A stretch of 30,816 nucleotides of DNA from CAYUKK01 sp964445305 (GCA_964445305.1 CAYUKK010000099.1:1-30816), one strand, 5' to 3'; shown: positions 24,101 to 30,816, counted from the first letter of the stretch. Program-made: numbers and translations. Notes: generated by a model not told the origin, from the sequence alone.

Positions 24101-24217
24101 GCTCGGGCGGTCGTCGGCGGGTTGACAAGCTCAACCCTCATCACTCTTGTTATCGTTCCCGTCGTCTACTCCCTCTTCGAGGGTCTGCGGGAGAAAAGGA
24201 AGCAGAGAGCAAGCTGA
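21122..24217 (+). CDS. RND family efflux pump, HAE-1/AcrB-like inner-membrane transporter
   Basis: Proton-driven export pump of 1031 residues, full length for the family. It begins MSLSEFSIKRPIFTVMIMLA (TM1) and continues with the porter domain (IEQLITRPIEEAMSAVPGVE), TM2-TM6 from about residue 335, and the second half after NSYKRLLRYALDHRLTVLA. The TM4 motif reads GIGMLVDNAIVVLEN, keeping the first of the two AcrB aspartates and having Asn for the second. TM10 reads GIVVNNAILLVDYTNLL, with Asn where AcrB has its key lysine. Both changes are known to me from divergent HAE-1 members. Two glycine runs (GIGGGGW, MRGGGGQ) mark flexible porter loops. CAGGAG precedes the ATG. A drug or lipid-like substrate is likely; it cannot be named. 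Confidence 0.94.
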   Translation: MSLSEFSIKRPIFTVMIMLAVVAVGLVSVSRLPIDLMPEITFPTLNISTSYENTGPEEIEQLITRPIEEAMSAVPGVEEVFSISSEGSSTVRVMFSWGTDLDAAADDVRERLDRVIPRLPEDVNRPTLRKFDPAQFPILMLGVVSNLDPIQTRRIIDEQISYRIERVPGVASVDVWGGLQREIQVNLYPDKIKALGLPLDLIINKIRQENIDLPAGLIERGNYEILVRIPGVYTSLDEIKETVIAIREGVPIKLKEIASVEDTHQKITRIVRINGKPGTRIAINKQSGKNTVRVAEGVLREVEKIQQDLPQIQLIPVSNSSQYIKRAINNVSNAALYGGILAVVVLLFFLTSIRSTLVIATAIPISIIATFALIYFGGFTLNIMTLGGLALGIGMLVDNAIVVLENIYRLQESGMPPRKAAVLGSQEVQAAIIASTLTTLAVFLPMVFIRGMSGIMFKQLAYVVSFALLCSLFVALTLVPMLSSRVLRPAPSANPHAQSIGGRIIVSIRGLFRSLENSYKRLLRYALDHRLTVLAITAALLVGSIFLARVVGSEFMPSTDEGEARVTVEMEVGTRLGIMDEKFQMIAGIIKNELPELESIEEGIGGGGWRGTSNTGNITLKLKPKSQRSRSSEAIANDLRRKLASIPGVIIRTRASGGQMMFGMRGGGGQERVQVEIRGYDLEVAEALAQQVKKIVENVKGITDVRLSREVGKPEELFLIDRHAAADMKLSVSQIGRTIQTILTGTQASMYREGGYEFRILVKVKDAERLDVNDLLDMTLTNAEGEQVSLRNVVDVRPRRGPMRIERRDRERVLTISAEIANRDLGSIIQDIREGLRSVPIPRGFSVAFTGDYEERQKAFRELLVSIILAITLVYMIMAMLYESVRDPFIVMFSVPMAAIGVILMLFLTGTTFNVQSYIGCIMLGGIVVNNAILLVDYTNLLRRRDKMSVREAIEEAGRRRLRPILMTALTTIMAMIPLSLGIGEGGEAQAPLARAVVGGLTSSTLITLVIVPVVYSLFEGLREKRKQRAS

Positions 24218-24267
24218 CCCCGCATGTCTTTATCGGCGCTTGTCCTCGGCCTGTCTATGGAGTTTTT

Positions 24268-25623
24268 CTACCAGCGGAAGCCAGCGCTTAAAAATAAGAG
24301 ATTCCGCCTGAGCTGGCGTTCATCACGGTGGGTATAATTCACCTGGAGCCGGAGTCTTTCCCAGAGCACCCAATCCAAGCCGGCGAAAAAGATGCGACAC
24401 GACCCAACCGTGTAATCCTCCAGCGTGATGATGTCGAAGGGTTTTGAGCCTTGCCCGTAACCCAGATAGAGATAGTTCGTGGCTGAAAAATAGCGGCGGA
24501 GGCTCACCGTCCAAGAAAAGTCCTGGCCCTCAGAATCGGGCGCATAGTACCACCTGAGGAAGGCAATCTGGTTGCCGAAATAATAGCCTAAACTTCCGAT
24601 ATAGAGGGACACGGGATTGGACACAAAGCCCATCCTCCGGTAGCCTAAGGAGACATCCCAGGCGCTGAAGAACCCTTGATAGACCTCTGCCAGAAAAGAA
24701 TACTCAGGGAAGTGGACCGCCTTTGGCGAATAGCTGGCGTTAAGATAAGCGTAAGCCCGACCCCAAAGTCGGGGATAAAATTCCATCTCCATCTGATAAT
24801 CTTCCCGCTTGAAACGCTCAGTTCTGTCCACTTTAAGAATGAGGGGGCCTGGCCGGTGGAGACGGACCTGGAGGGCCAGTCGGTCATCCACGTAATCGGG
24901 ACGGCCATCGCTAAAGGATTCATTCTGGCGCTCAAAGCGGAATTCGTATCTATCCTGCCACCGCGGCGTGGCTATCTTGAGGGCCCGGTTGTAATCCTCA
25001 TTCTCTGGCTCCAACTGGATGGCCCGGAGGTAATATTCCCTCGCTTTGTCGTAGTTGCCATTCCACATGTGGACCCGTCCGAGCCGGAACAGGGTATCGG
25101 CGAGTGCCGCCGGTTGGCCTTTTTGCCGCTCCGCTATTTGTTCATAAAGGACAATGGCTTGCCTGTAATCTCCCTTCCAGGACGAAACCTCGGCCAGCCC
25201 GGTTAATGCTTCGAGGTTGCCGGGAGAAATAGCGAGCACCTTCTTGTAACCCGCTTCAGCCGCGCCATAATTCCTCTTCCAGCTCTCGACACGGGCTCGC
25301 AGGAGAAGAACGTCCGTGTTCTGGGGAAAGCGAGCGGTCAGGCCGGCCAGAAGGACGAGTGCTTCATCCCATTTTCCGGAGTAGGCGTAGGCCTGGCCGA
25401 GCAAAAAGGTGAAGTCATAGCTTTCAGGGTCGCGGCGGAGCTCGGCCTGGCACATCTTAATGGCCTGGCCGAATCGGTTCTCTCGGATGGCACGGCGAAT
25501 GTCCTCGACCCTTCTATCTTCCAGGGCGGGCCATCCGAACAGGGATAATCTATACAATATCGATAGAATCGATAGAAATAATATAAGATTAGCTATTGGA
25601 TAAGAGCTGTGTCGTCTCCCCAT
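24268..25623 (-). CDS. TPR protein with C-terminal YaiO-like outer-membrane beta-barrel
   Basis: Predicted outer-membrane protein of 451 residues. A hydrophobic N-terminal signal (LILFLSILSILYRLSLFGW) precedes about five TPR-type repeats at 40-215. Examples are AIKMCQAELRRDPESYDFTF, SGKWDEALVLLAGLTARFPQ, KGDYRQAIVLYEQIAERQ and NGNYDKAREYYLRAIQLEPE. From about 225 to the end are alternating amphipathic strands rich in Tyr, Trp and Arg (DRYEFRFERQNESF, VSLGYRRMGFVSNP, NYLYLGYGQGSKPF), closing with NLLFLSAGFRW, an aromatic-ended last strand as for barrels inserted by BAM. The plan fits the YaiO family and recalls PgaA-type exporters, which also join TPRs to a barrel. It starts 3 nt after the glycosyltransferase stop. 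A polysaccharide-export role is inference from context. Confidence 0.8.
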   Translation of the reverse strand: MGRRHSSYPIANLILFLSILSILYRLSLFGWPALEDRRVEDIRRAIRENRFGQAIKMCQAELRRDPESYDFTFLLGQAYAYSGKWDEALVLLAGLTARFPQNTDVLLLRARVESWKRNYGAAEAGYKKVLAISPGNLEALTGLAEVSSWKGDYRQAIVLYEQIAERQKGQPAALADTLFRLGRVHMWNGNYDKAREYYLRAIQLEPENEDYNRALKIATPRWQDRYEFRFERQNESFSDGRPDYVDDRLALQVRLHRPGPLILKVDRTERFKREDYQMEMEFYPRLWGRAYAYLNASYSPKAVHFPEYSFLAEVYQGFFSAWDVSLGYRRMGFVSNPVSLYIGSLGYYFGNQIAFLRWYYAPDSEGQDFSWTVSLRRYFSATNYLYLGYGQGSKPFDIITLEDYTVGSCRIFFAGLDWVLWERLRLQVNYTHRDERQLRRNLLFLSAGFRW

Positions 25624-25626
25624 CGC

Positions 25627-27042
25627 TCACCTCGCTTCGGCAAACCCCTTTCTCGTCATCCTCCCCCACTCCTCTTTACCCCGCCAATAATCAAAGAAAG
25701 CTTTGACCCTGACGACAGTGAGAAACTGGCGATAGACGACATTCTCCAGCAAGCTGAAAAGAACGATGAGGAGGATATCCCCCAGGCGGGGGTAACGGTA
25801 AGCCGAATACTCTTCGAGGAGGACAGCCAGCAGGGAAAGTAATGTTCCCAGTATCACCGCCACAAGGAAAAAGAGGAGGGCAAAAGGATAATTCAGCCCG
25901 CCAAAAATCAGACAGAAGAGGAATACCAGATACCCGCCCACCTCGATGAACGGTCCGAGCATCTCAAAAATGAAGTAGAACGGCATGGCCACCAGCCCGG
26001 TTACGCCATAGCGCGGGTTGAAGAGCATGTGGATGTTATGGCTAAGAGCATCGATGAGCCCACGGTGCCAGCGGTTCCTCTGCCGGGCAAGCAACTTTAA
26101 GGATTCGGGAGCTTCCGTCCAGCAAATCGGGTCGGGGATGAACCGGATGCTGAAAGGCATATGCATGTTGTGGAGGTGGCGTCTCATCCTGACTACCAAA
26201 TCGAGGTCTTCGCCCACCGTTCCATGGCGATAACCCCCGCATTGAAGGACGATATCCTTGCGAAATATGCCGAAAGCTCCAGAAATGATGAGAACACTCC
26301 GGAGCATGCTCAAGCCGAGGCGTCCGCCGAGGAAGGCGCGTAGATACTCGACGATTTGAAGCCGGGCCAGGATATTCCGCGGCAGGCGCACTTGACCCAC
26401 CTGGCCGCTCGCCACCGTGCAACCGTTGCTGAGCCGGATGATTCCGCCCGCCGCGACGAGCCGCTCCGGCTCCTCGAGAAAGGGGCGAACAATCTTAAGC
26501 AGGGCATCTTTCTCCAAGAGCGAATCACTATCGACAGCGCAGAAAAGGGGGTAGCGGGAAATGTTCAACCCGGCGTTCAATGCGTCAGCTTTCTTGCCGT
26601 TGACTTTGTCGACGACGACCAAATGGGGATAGTCAGGCGAGAGATAGATGCCGCGGATGGGCTTGGTTTCGAGAACCCGGCGGAAAACCCGTCGAGCTTT
26701 CTGGAGGTGGAAGACACGGATGAGCTTCTCCAGCGTCAAATCGGTGGACCCGTCGTTGACGATAATGACCTCATAGCACGGGTATTCGAGGGCTAATAAG
26801 GCCCGCACACTCTCGACAATGGTGGCTTCCTCGTTAAAGGCAGGCGCGATGATGGAGATCGGCTTGACCAGGGGAAGGCGGAAAACGTCGTGGAAGCTGA
26901 CATAGGTGGTGAGCTTCTGGTAACGAAAGATCCCGATGAGGGAAAGAATCGTGAACAAAATGTAGGAAAGGTTGAGCGCCACAAAATAAATGAGGATCAG
27001 CCAGCTGAAAAAGTGGTAAAAGGCGTCCCATGCCGCGGCCAT
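25627..27042 (-). CDS. Membrane glycosyltransferase family 2 (PgaC/BcsA-like processive type)
   Basis: Inner-membrane GT2 of 471 residues. One or two N-terminal membrane segments (13-40) lead to a GT-A domain: ISIIAPAFNEEATI, VIIVNDGSTD (92-101), DSD at 171-173, GEDLD at 277-281 and QRNRW at 321-325. D,D,D,Q(R/Q)xRW is the signature of processive polymer synthases such as cellulose, poly-GlcNAc and hyaluronan synthase. Three or four membrane segments follow (about 345-440), with no PilZ domain. It should polymerise a sugar from nucleotide-sugar and thread the chain across the inner membrane. The gene lies between the HEAT gene (3-nt gap) and the TPR/barrel gene (3-nt gap). Chain chemistry cannot be read from sequence, and no deacetylase or hydrolase accompanies it. 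Confidence 0.92.
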   Translation of the reverse strand: MAAAWDAFYHFFSWLILIYFVALNLSYILFTILSLIGIFRYQKLTTYVSFHDVFRLPLVKPISIIAPAFNEEATIVESVRALLALEYPCYEVIIVNDGSTDLTLEKLIRVFHLQKARRVFRRVLETKPIRGIYLSPDYPHLVVVDKVNGKKADALNAGLNISRYPLFCAVDSDSLLEKDALLKIVRPFLEEPERLVAAGGIIRLSNGCTVASGQVGQVRLPRNILARLQIVEYLRAFLGGRLGLSMLRSVLIISGAFGIFRKDIVLQCGGYRHGTVGEDLDLVVRMRRHLHNMHMPFSIRFIPDPICWTEAPESLKLLARQRNRWHRGLIDALSHNIHMLFNPRYGVTGLVAMPFYFIFEMLGPFIEVGGYLVFLFCLIFGGLNYPFALLFFLVAVILGTLLSLLAVLLEEYSAYRYPRLGDILLIVLFSLLENVVYRQFLTVVRVKAFFDYWRGKEEWGRMTRKGFAEAR

Positions 27043-27045
27043 GCC

Positions 27046-28107
27046 TCACTCTCCCTCTTCCAGGATGGCCAGTTCATGGAGAGTCATGATGGACATGTCC
27101 CGGGCATAGCGGTCCATCTCCTGAGCGGCAACGCTCTTCAGCTTTTCGATTCCCTCCCGCCCCATGCTGGCCAGCACTCTGGCAGCGTTATAACGGACAT
27201 ACCAGTGGGGGGAAAAGAGCGATCGAAAGAGCAGGTCCAGGGCTCGGGGGTCCTTGAGAAGGCCAAGGCTTTTAACAGCCTGGGCCTGGACCTCCCACGC
27301 TTCATCCTTGGCCAGTTTGAGGAGAATCGCTATAGAATCGGGAAGGGATAGCTTCCCCAGAGCCCGGGCAACCTTGATACGGATTTCTTTTTCCGGGTGG
27401 GTAGACCAGGATTGGAGCTCGCTCCCGAGAGTGCGAAGGGGGACAGTCCCGATGAGCTCGATGAGAAGCCCGATTTTTTCCAGAGGGAGGTTCTTCTTCA
27501 AGCTCTCCCTCACATAGGGCTCTATCTTCTCACCGAGACCAACCATGATGCTGAAGTACGACCTCAAAGTGGGGCCAGAATCTTCCTCGAAGGCCCGACA
27601 GATGAACTCGAGAATTGCCGGGTCAGAAACGCGAAAAAGGCTCGTCAGGGCGGTGAGCCTGACGATGGGTTTATCCTGGAAAATCTTCAGAAGAATCTCG
27701 CTCTCCCCCGGGTCGAAAAAAACAAAGAAAAGGCGAGCCGCTTTGAGGCGCCGGCTGGTCCAGGGCGAGGAGAGTTGCTTCCGGCACCGCTCGCGCAACG
27801 TCAGGTCGAAGACGAGCTTCAGACGGTCTTTAGCATCCCCGCTTATCACCTGGCCATAATCGAGAAGAACACGCGTCAGCACAGAAGAATAGAGCCGGTA
27901 CTTGGACGCTACCTCGCGCAGCCGTTCCAAGTCCGGTGCGGTCACTGCCTCTAAAATATCCTTCTCGATGGCCCGGTAGAGTCGCTGAAAAAGGCGCTGC
28001 TCGGAATCAGTAACGACCCGTCGCAAGACGATAAAACCGAAGAGACAAAGAGAAACAAGGAGAAGAAAACCGAGGCTGTAGACAAGAATAACGAGCGAGG
28101 GGCTCAT
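27046..28107 (-). CDS. Membrane-anchored HEAT-repeat protein
   Basis: Protein of 353 residues. An N-terminal transmembrane helix (VILVYSLGFLLLVSLCLFGF) is followed by alpha-helical repeats, most likely on the cytoplasmic side. HEAT-type units are clear in the second half: KEIRIKVARALGKLSLPDSI, EAWEVQAQAVKSLGLLKDPR and PHWYVRYNAARVLASMGREG. Each shows the helix pair with a conserved Asp/Arg-Val turn. Looser units precede them (SRRLKAARLFFVFFDP, PIVRLTALTSLFRVSDPAIL). HEAT solenoids bind partner proteins. It is encoded between the response regulator (4-nt overlap) and the glycosyltransferase (3-nt gap), so a scaffold or clamp between them is the natural guess. No catalytic motif is seen. Confidence 0.85.
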   Translation of the reverse strand: MSPSLVILVYSLGFLLLVSLCLFGFIVLRRVVTDSEQRLFQRLYRAIEKDILEAVTAPDLERLREVASKYRLYSSVLTRVLLDYGQVISGDAKDRLKLVFDLTLRERCRKQLSSPWTSRRLKAARLFFVFFDPGESEILLKIFQDKPIVRLTALTSLFRVSDPAILEFICRAFEEDSGPTLRSYFSIMVGLGEKIEPYVRESLKKNLPLEKIGLLIELIGTVPLRTLGSELQSWSTHPEKEIRIKVARALGKLSLPDSIAILLKLAKDEAWEVQAQAVKSLGLLKDPRALDLLFRSLFSPHWYVRYNAARVLASMGREGIEKLKSVAAQEMDRYARDMSIMTLHELAILEEGE

Positions 28108-28949
28108 GGGTGCGAATCGAGGTTTTTTCTTATTTTAGCCAGCAAGACAGGCGGAGAAAATGGCTTAGTGATATAGTCGACAGCGCCCGTTTGAAGCCCC
28201 CTGAGGATGTCTGCCTCCTCGGTCAGGGAGCTCAGGATGATAACGGGAATGCGGGCTGTCTGCTCGTCCTTTTGGAAAACGGACAGGAACTGAAACCCGT
28301 TGAGGTCGGGTATCATGATGTCGAGGAGGATAAGGTCAGGATTTTCCTCGAATGCCTTCTTCAGCCCCTCCGAGCCGCTCAAGGATGTGCGGACTACAAA
28401 ATTTTCTCTTTCCAGGAAATGGGCAATAATTTTGACCGTCGTCGGGTCGTCGTCGACGACGAGTATTTTTTTCCTCGCCGTGGAAATGGGCTGAGGCGCG
28501 GGCACGGCTTCCTTCTTCTCTTTTTTCGGCCGAAGCGACCTCTCAAGAAGCTTTTTGATGGCCAGCAACCTTTCCAGGTTCTGGTCGAGAACTACCTTCC
28601 AGGCTGAGGCCGTGTCCTCACCCTCAAAGACGCCTTCCTTCTCACCAGCCAGGGGATCGCGCTCCCTCAGACTCTCGATGATGCCTTTCAACTCGCGCAC
28701 CTTGAGAAGCTCATCCAAAGCAGCCGTGGCCAGCTTTTCCATCTTCTTTTCGATTTCGGCCGCGGCACGCTGGTGAGTGTCGACCTCTTCCTTTATCTGT
28801 TCCACCATCCGGCTGAGGTCTGCCTTTTCCAAGGAAAGGCTGACCCTCCCCTTGACCTCCTTTTTTCCTTTGGGCACGCTCTTGTTGCCCAGCCCAGGAG
28901 ATTCGGTCAAAATACTGCCTGCCGAGCTCCCCTTCTCTTCTTTGATCAT
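28104..28949 (-). CDS. Response regulator with N-terminal coiled coil and C-terminal receiver domain
   Basis: Protein of 281 residues without a DNA-binding or enzymatic output domain. Residues 40-140 are strongly charged and helical, apparently a coiled coil (VEQIKEEVDTHQRAAAEIEK). After a Lys/Pro-rich linker (PKKEKKEAVPAPQPIS) comes a receiver domain at 160-278: KILVVDDDP (acidic pair D166/D167), LILLDIMIPDLNG with phospho-acceptor D210, VIILSS, and ITKPFSP with K262. All phosphorylation residues are intact. It is the first gene of the HEAT/GT2/YaiO operon and overlaps the HEAT gene by 4 nt. GGAGG lies about 8 nt before its ATG. The output is probably protein-protein contact. The cognate kinase is not in the window. 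Confidence 0.9.
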   Translation of the reverse strand: MIKEEKGSSAGSILTESPGLGNKSVPKGKKEVKGRVSLSLEKADLSRMVEQIKEEVDTHQRAAAEIEKKMEKLATAALDELLKVRELKGIIESLRERDPLAGEKEGVFEGEDTASAWKVVLDQNLERLLAIKKLLERSLRPKKEKKEAVPAPQPISTARKKILVVDDDPTTVKIIAHFLERENFVVRTSLSGSEGLKKAFEENPDLILLDIMIPDLNGFQFLSVFQKDEQTARIPVIILSSLTEEADILRGLQTGAVDYITKPFSPPVLLAKIRKNLDSHP

Positions 28950-29097
28950 GCTTTGTCCTCCGGCCTGGAAAGCCTCGCCTCCCTATTTTCCGTTGAGCCA
29001 GATGGAATTCCCATCCTCAAAGAGGAGGATTCGAGGGGGGATTTTGAGCCCCTTTTTCTCCCCCCAAGAGGGGATGGGCGGAAGGGTGGAAAAGGAT

Positions 29098-29126
29098 TTG
29101 TCAGCCTGCGAGCCTTTTGATAGAAT
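29098..29126 (+). promoter_or_regulatory. Sigma70-type promoter for the D-aminopeptidase gene
   Basis: TTGTCA (29098-29103), a 17-nt spacer and TAGAAT (29121-29126). Initiation near 29133 gives a leader of about 38 nt that contains the GGAGG ribosome site at 29161-29165. The rest of the gap from 28950 shows no convincing minus-strand promoter. Confidence 0.65.
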
Positions 29127-29170
29127 CACGAAGGTGAGTTCAGCTTACCATCTGGAGAAAGGAGGTTGGG

Positions 29171-30064
29171 ATGAAAAAAATTGGCTACGCCACCCTCGTT
29201 TTGACCTTGCTGGCCAGCCTGCTTGCTGCCGAGAAAGCGGCCCCCAAGGTCTTTATCTCGGTCGACATGGAGGGAATCTGGGGTGTTGTCCACGGCGACC
29301 AGACGTCGGCTCAAGGCCACGACTACGGAGTGGCGAGAAAATGGATGGCCGAGGACGTTAACGCCGTCATCCAAGGCCTCCTCGAAGCCGGGGTGGCGGA
29401 AATCGTCGTCAATGATTCCCACGGCAGCATGAGGAATATCCTGGCTCATGAATTGAACCCCAGAGTTTCGCTCATCTCAGGCTCCCCCAAGCCGCTGTCG
29501 ATGATGCAAGGAATCGACGCCTCTTTCGACGCCTGTGTCTTCGTCGGCTACCATGCCCGAGCGGGAACGGCGGATTCCATCCTCGACCATACTTATTCTG
29601 GCGCAACCATCCGTTCGATTAAAGTCAATAACCTCGAGCTTCCCGAGCTCGGCCTCAACGCAGCGATTGCCGCCGCTTTTGGAGTGCCCGTCATCATGCT
29701 AAGCGGAGATGCGGAGACGTGCGGTCAAGCCAAGTCCCTTCTCGGGAATGAGGTAGTCACTGTGGCCGTTAAGGAGGCCTCAGGAAGGTACGCTGCCCAG
29801 CTCCTCCCCCGAGAAGAAGCGCTCAAGCGTCTCCGCGAGGGGGCGAGGGAAGCCTGGCTCAGGAGAAGCAAGGTCCCGCCCTTCCGACTGAAACCGCCGT
29901 TCACGTTTGAGCTTGAATTCCATCAGAGCAACCAGGCCGAGATGCCGGCCCTTGTCCCTCAAGTCAAGCGGACAGGGCCTCGTTCTGTGGTGTTCACGGC
30001 CGATGATTACATCGAGGGTTTCAAGCTCATGCGCGCCCTCATCGCCCTGGCCGGCTATCAATGA
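29171..30064 (+). CDS. Exported M55 family D-aminopeptidase (DppA-like)
   Basis: Zinc-dependent aminopeptidase of the DppA family, which removes N-terminal D-amino acids from short peptides (297 aa). All five zinc ligands are visible at the family spacing: D32 and E34 in SVDMEGI, H84 in NDSHG, H128 in GYHA and E159 in ELPELGLNAA. Conserved stretches DHTYSGATIR and VIMLSGDAETC are also present. Unlike the Bacillus DppA, the enzyme core is preceded by about 20 residues that look like a signal peptide (IGYATLVLTLLASLLAA), so it is probably periplasmic. GGAGG lies 5 nt before the ATG and a good promoter stands upstream. It is monocistronic and converges on pyrE. D-amino-acid peptides from peptidoglycan or from outside are plausible substrates. 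Confidence 0.93.
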   Translation: MKKIGYATLVLTLLASLLAAEKAAPKVFISVDMEGIWGVVHGDQTSAQGHDYGVARKWMAEDVNAVIQGLLEAGVAEIVVNDSHGSMRNILAHELNPRVSLISGSPKPLSMMQGIDASFDACVFVGYHARAGTADSILDHTYSGATIRSIKVNNLELPELGLNAAIAAAFGVPVIMLSGDAETCGQAKSLLGNEVVTVAVKEASGRYAAQLLPREEALKRLREGAREAWLRRSKVPPFRLKPPFTFELEFHQSNQAEMPALVPQVKRTGPRSVVFTADDYIEGFKLMRALIALAGYQ

Positions 30065-30065
30065 G

Positions 30066-30082
30066 AAAAAGCCCGTCGGGCT
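30066..30082 (-). terminator. Intrinsic terminator for pyrE
   Basis: On the minus strand a hairpin AGCCC-gac-GGGCT is followed by TTTTTC, about 30 nt after the pyrE stop. In the plus direction the same hairpin is followed by GATTTATT, so it may also weakly end the dppA-like transcript. Confidence 0.6.
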
Positions 30083-30111
30083 GATTTATTCTGAAAGCAT
30101 TCACAAGGCGA

Positions 30112-30711
30112 TTAAACCTTCCTATCAGAAGCGCCTGGCTTGGTGAGTGGAATTCCGTCGCGGCAGAAAGGGCAGACTTCAGGCTCGAAAGCCTCAACTT
30201 TCAAAGCCAGAAGGCTTCCCACCGGCTGACCCTCAACCTTGACCTCTCCAGCAGTTCTATCGACAAGGACATAGACTCCAGCCACGGCCACCTCTCGCTT
30301 TTTCAGGGCCTCGACGACTTCCAGGATGGACCCGCCCGTGGTCAGCACATCCTCGACAATCAAAGCTTTTCGACCCGCTTCGAGACCGATCCAGCCTGGC
30401 CGGAAAGCCATCTTCTCCTCGATACGTTGGGTAAAGGCGAATTTTTTGCCGAGCTTGAGCGCGGTCAAGAACCCGATGGCAATGGCCCCGTAAGCCGGGG
30501 AAATGACATAATCAAAGTTCTCTCCATCCTGCTCTATTTTCTTGACCAGAAGGTCAACAATGTGCTCCAGGGCAGCTGGCTTTTCGATGAGACGGATCTT
30601 CTCAAAATACCAGCCGGAGTGTTTTCCCGAGGTGAGCTGGAAATGCCCTTCGAGCAGGGCATCGCATTCCTTGAAAAGACGAAGGACATCTTCTTCCGTT
30701 TCTATGCTCAT
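30112..30711 (-). CDS. pyrE: Orotate phosphoribosyltransferase
   Basis: Cytoplasmic pyrimidine-biosynthesis enzyme that joins orotate and PRPP to give OMP (199 aa). It begins MSIETEEDVLRLFKECDALL, with the substrate-binding motif EGHFQLTSGKHSGWYFEK after it. VISPAYGAIAIG and the 13-residue PRPP-binding motif ALIVEDVLTTGGS lie at about 116-128. The C-terminal CPFCRDGIPLTKPG is found in a thermophile/archaeal-like branch of PyrE. I chose the ATG at 30711 because GAGGAGG lies about 7 nt upstream. An in-frame start at 30741 would add 10 residues unlike the family. It has its own promoter and terminator and no other pyr gene beside it. Confidence 0.95.
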   Translation of the reverse strand: MSIETEEDVLRLFKECDALLEGHFQLTSGKHSGWYFEKIRLIEKPAALEHIVDLLVKKIEQDGENFDYVISPAYGAIAIGFLTALKLGKKFAFTQRIEEKMAFRPGWIGLEAGRKALIVEDVLTTGGSILEVVEALKKREVAVAGVYVLVDRTAGEVKVEGQPVGSLLALKVEAFEPEVCPFCRDGIPLTKPGASDRKV

Positions 30712-30764
30712 CGCCTTCCTCCTCGAATTTCCATAATCCAAGCAACGGAAAACTCGCGGTCTTC

Positions 30765-30793
30765 AGCATACCAGTTTCCCTCGAAGACGACAA
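30765..30793 (-). promoter_or_regulatory. Candidate sigma70-type promoter for pyrE
   Basis: On the minus strand TTGTCG (30788-30793), a 17-nt spacer and TATGCT (30765-30770). Initiation near 30758 gives a leader of about 47 nt and is compatible with the ATG at 30711. I found no PyrR-like or attenuator hairpin in it. Confidence 0.55.
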
Positions 30794-30816
30794 CCGAACA
30801 GGAGAGTCGAAAATTG

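Noticed and set aside
25555..25590. Short repeat-like AT-rich run (cgatagaatcgatagaa) as a possible element
   Set aside because: It encodes the hydrophobic signal of the TPR/barrel protein in frame; the repetition is explained by coding for Ile/Leu/Ser.
30712..30741. Longer pyrE start
   Set aside because: The added residues contain the Shine-Dalgarno sequence of the ATG at 30711 and do not resemble PyrE N-termini.
1..30816. CRISPR arrays, tRNA or rRNA genes, transposases, toxin-antitoxin or restriction systems
   Set aside because: I looked on both strands and found no regular repeat-spacer pattern, cloverleaf, rRNA segment or such protein family.

Overview
The window is a gene-dense segment of a diderm (Gram-negative-type) bacterial chromosome of moderate GC content. 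TolC, an RND pump, a YaiO-like outer-membrane barrel and several lipobox-bearing proteins all point to two membranes. Genes are tightly packed, with many 1-4 nt overlaps. The mix of Na+-coupled amino-acid carriers, exported peptide/amide hydrolases, HslVU and FN3/TPR lipoproteins would fit an uncultured amino-acid fermenter of the Acidobacteriota/Aminicenantes type. That placement is inferred from gene content and rests on no marker gene. I see no rRNA, tRNA, CRISPR array, prophage or insertion sequence.

Layout. 1-4426 (minus): operon hslV - hslU - FN3 lipoprotein - fumarylacetoacetate-hydrolase-family enzyme - fructose-6-phosphate aldolase/transaldolase-like gene, the last cut by the window edge. 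4595-5545 (plus): a cohesin-like lipoprotein and an orphan STAS protein. 5704-9701 (plus): a GltS-type glutamate symporter and an exported penicillin-acylase-family amidase, each behind a good sigma70-type promoter. 9705-11096 (minus): an AGCS alanine/glycine symporter. 11097-11522: the only gap over 300 bases. It holds two diverging promoters, a possible leader ORF and a palindrome-rich element. 11523-12458 (plus): a diacylglycerol/lipid kinase. 12706-18042 (plus): HD-GYP phosphodiesterase, TPR lipoprotein, NSS transporter, its 49-residue MetS-like small subunit, and an alpha-L-fucosidase that seems to lack part of its catalytic barrel. 18209-24217 (plus): a complete tripartite efflux set (TolC, adaptor, RND pump). 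24268-28949 (minus): a four-gene operon of response regulator, membrane-anchored HEAT protein, membrane glycosyltransferase and TPR + YaiO-like barrel. 29171-30064 (plus): an exported DppA-type M55 D-aminopeptidase. 30112-30711 (minus): pyrE with promoter and terminator.

How they fit together. Three Na+-coupled amino-acid transporters of different families plus two exported hydrolases suggest scavenging of peptides, amides and amino acids. The best candidate for an undescribed system is the 24268-28949 operon: it has a polymerising inner-membrane glycosyltransferase, an outer-membrane TPR/barrel that could act as exporter, and two accessory proteins that could control them. The other notable points are the MetS-like small ORF, the internally shortened fucosidase and the palindromic element next to a promoter.
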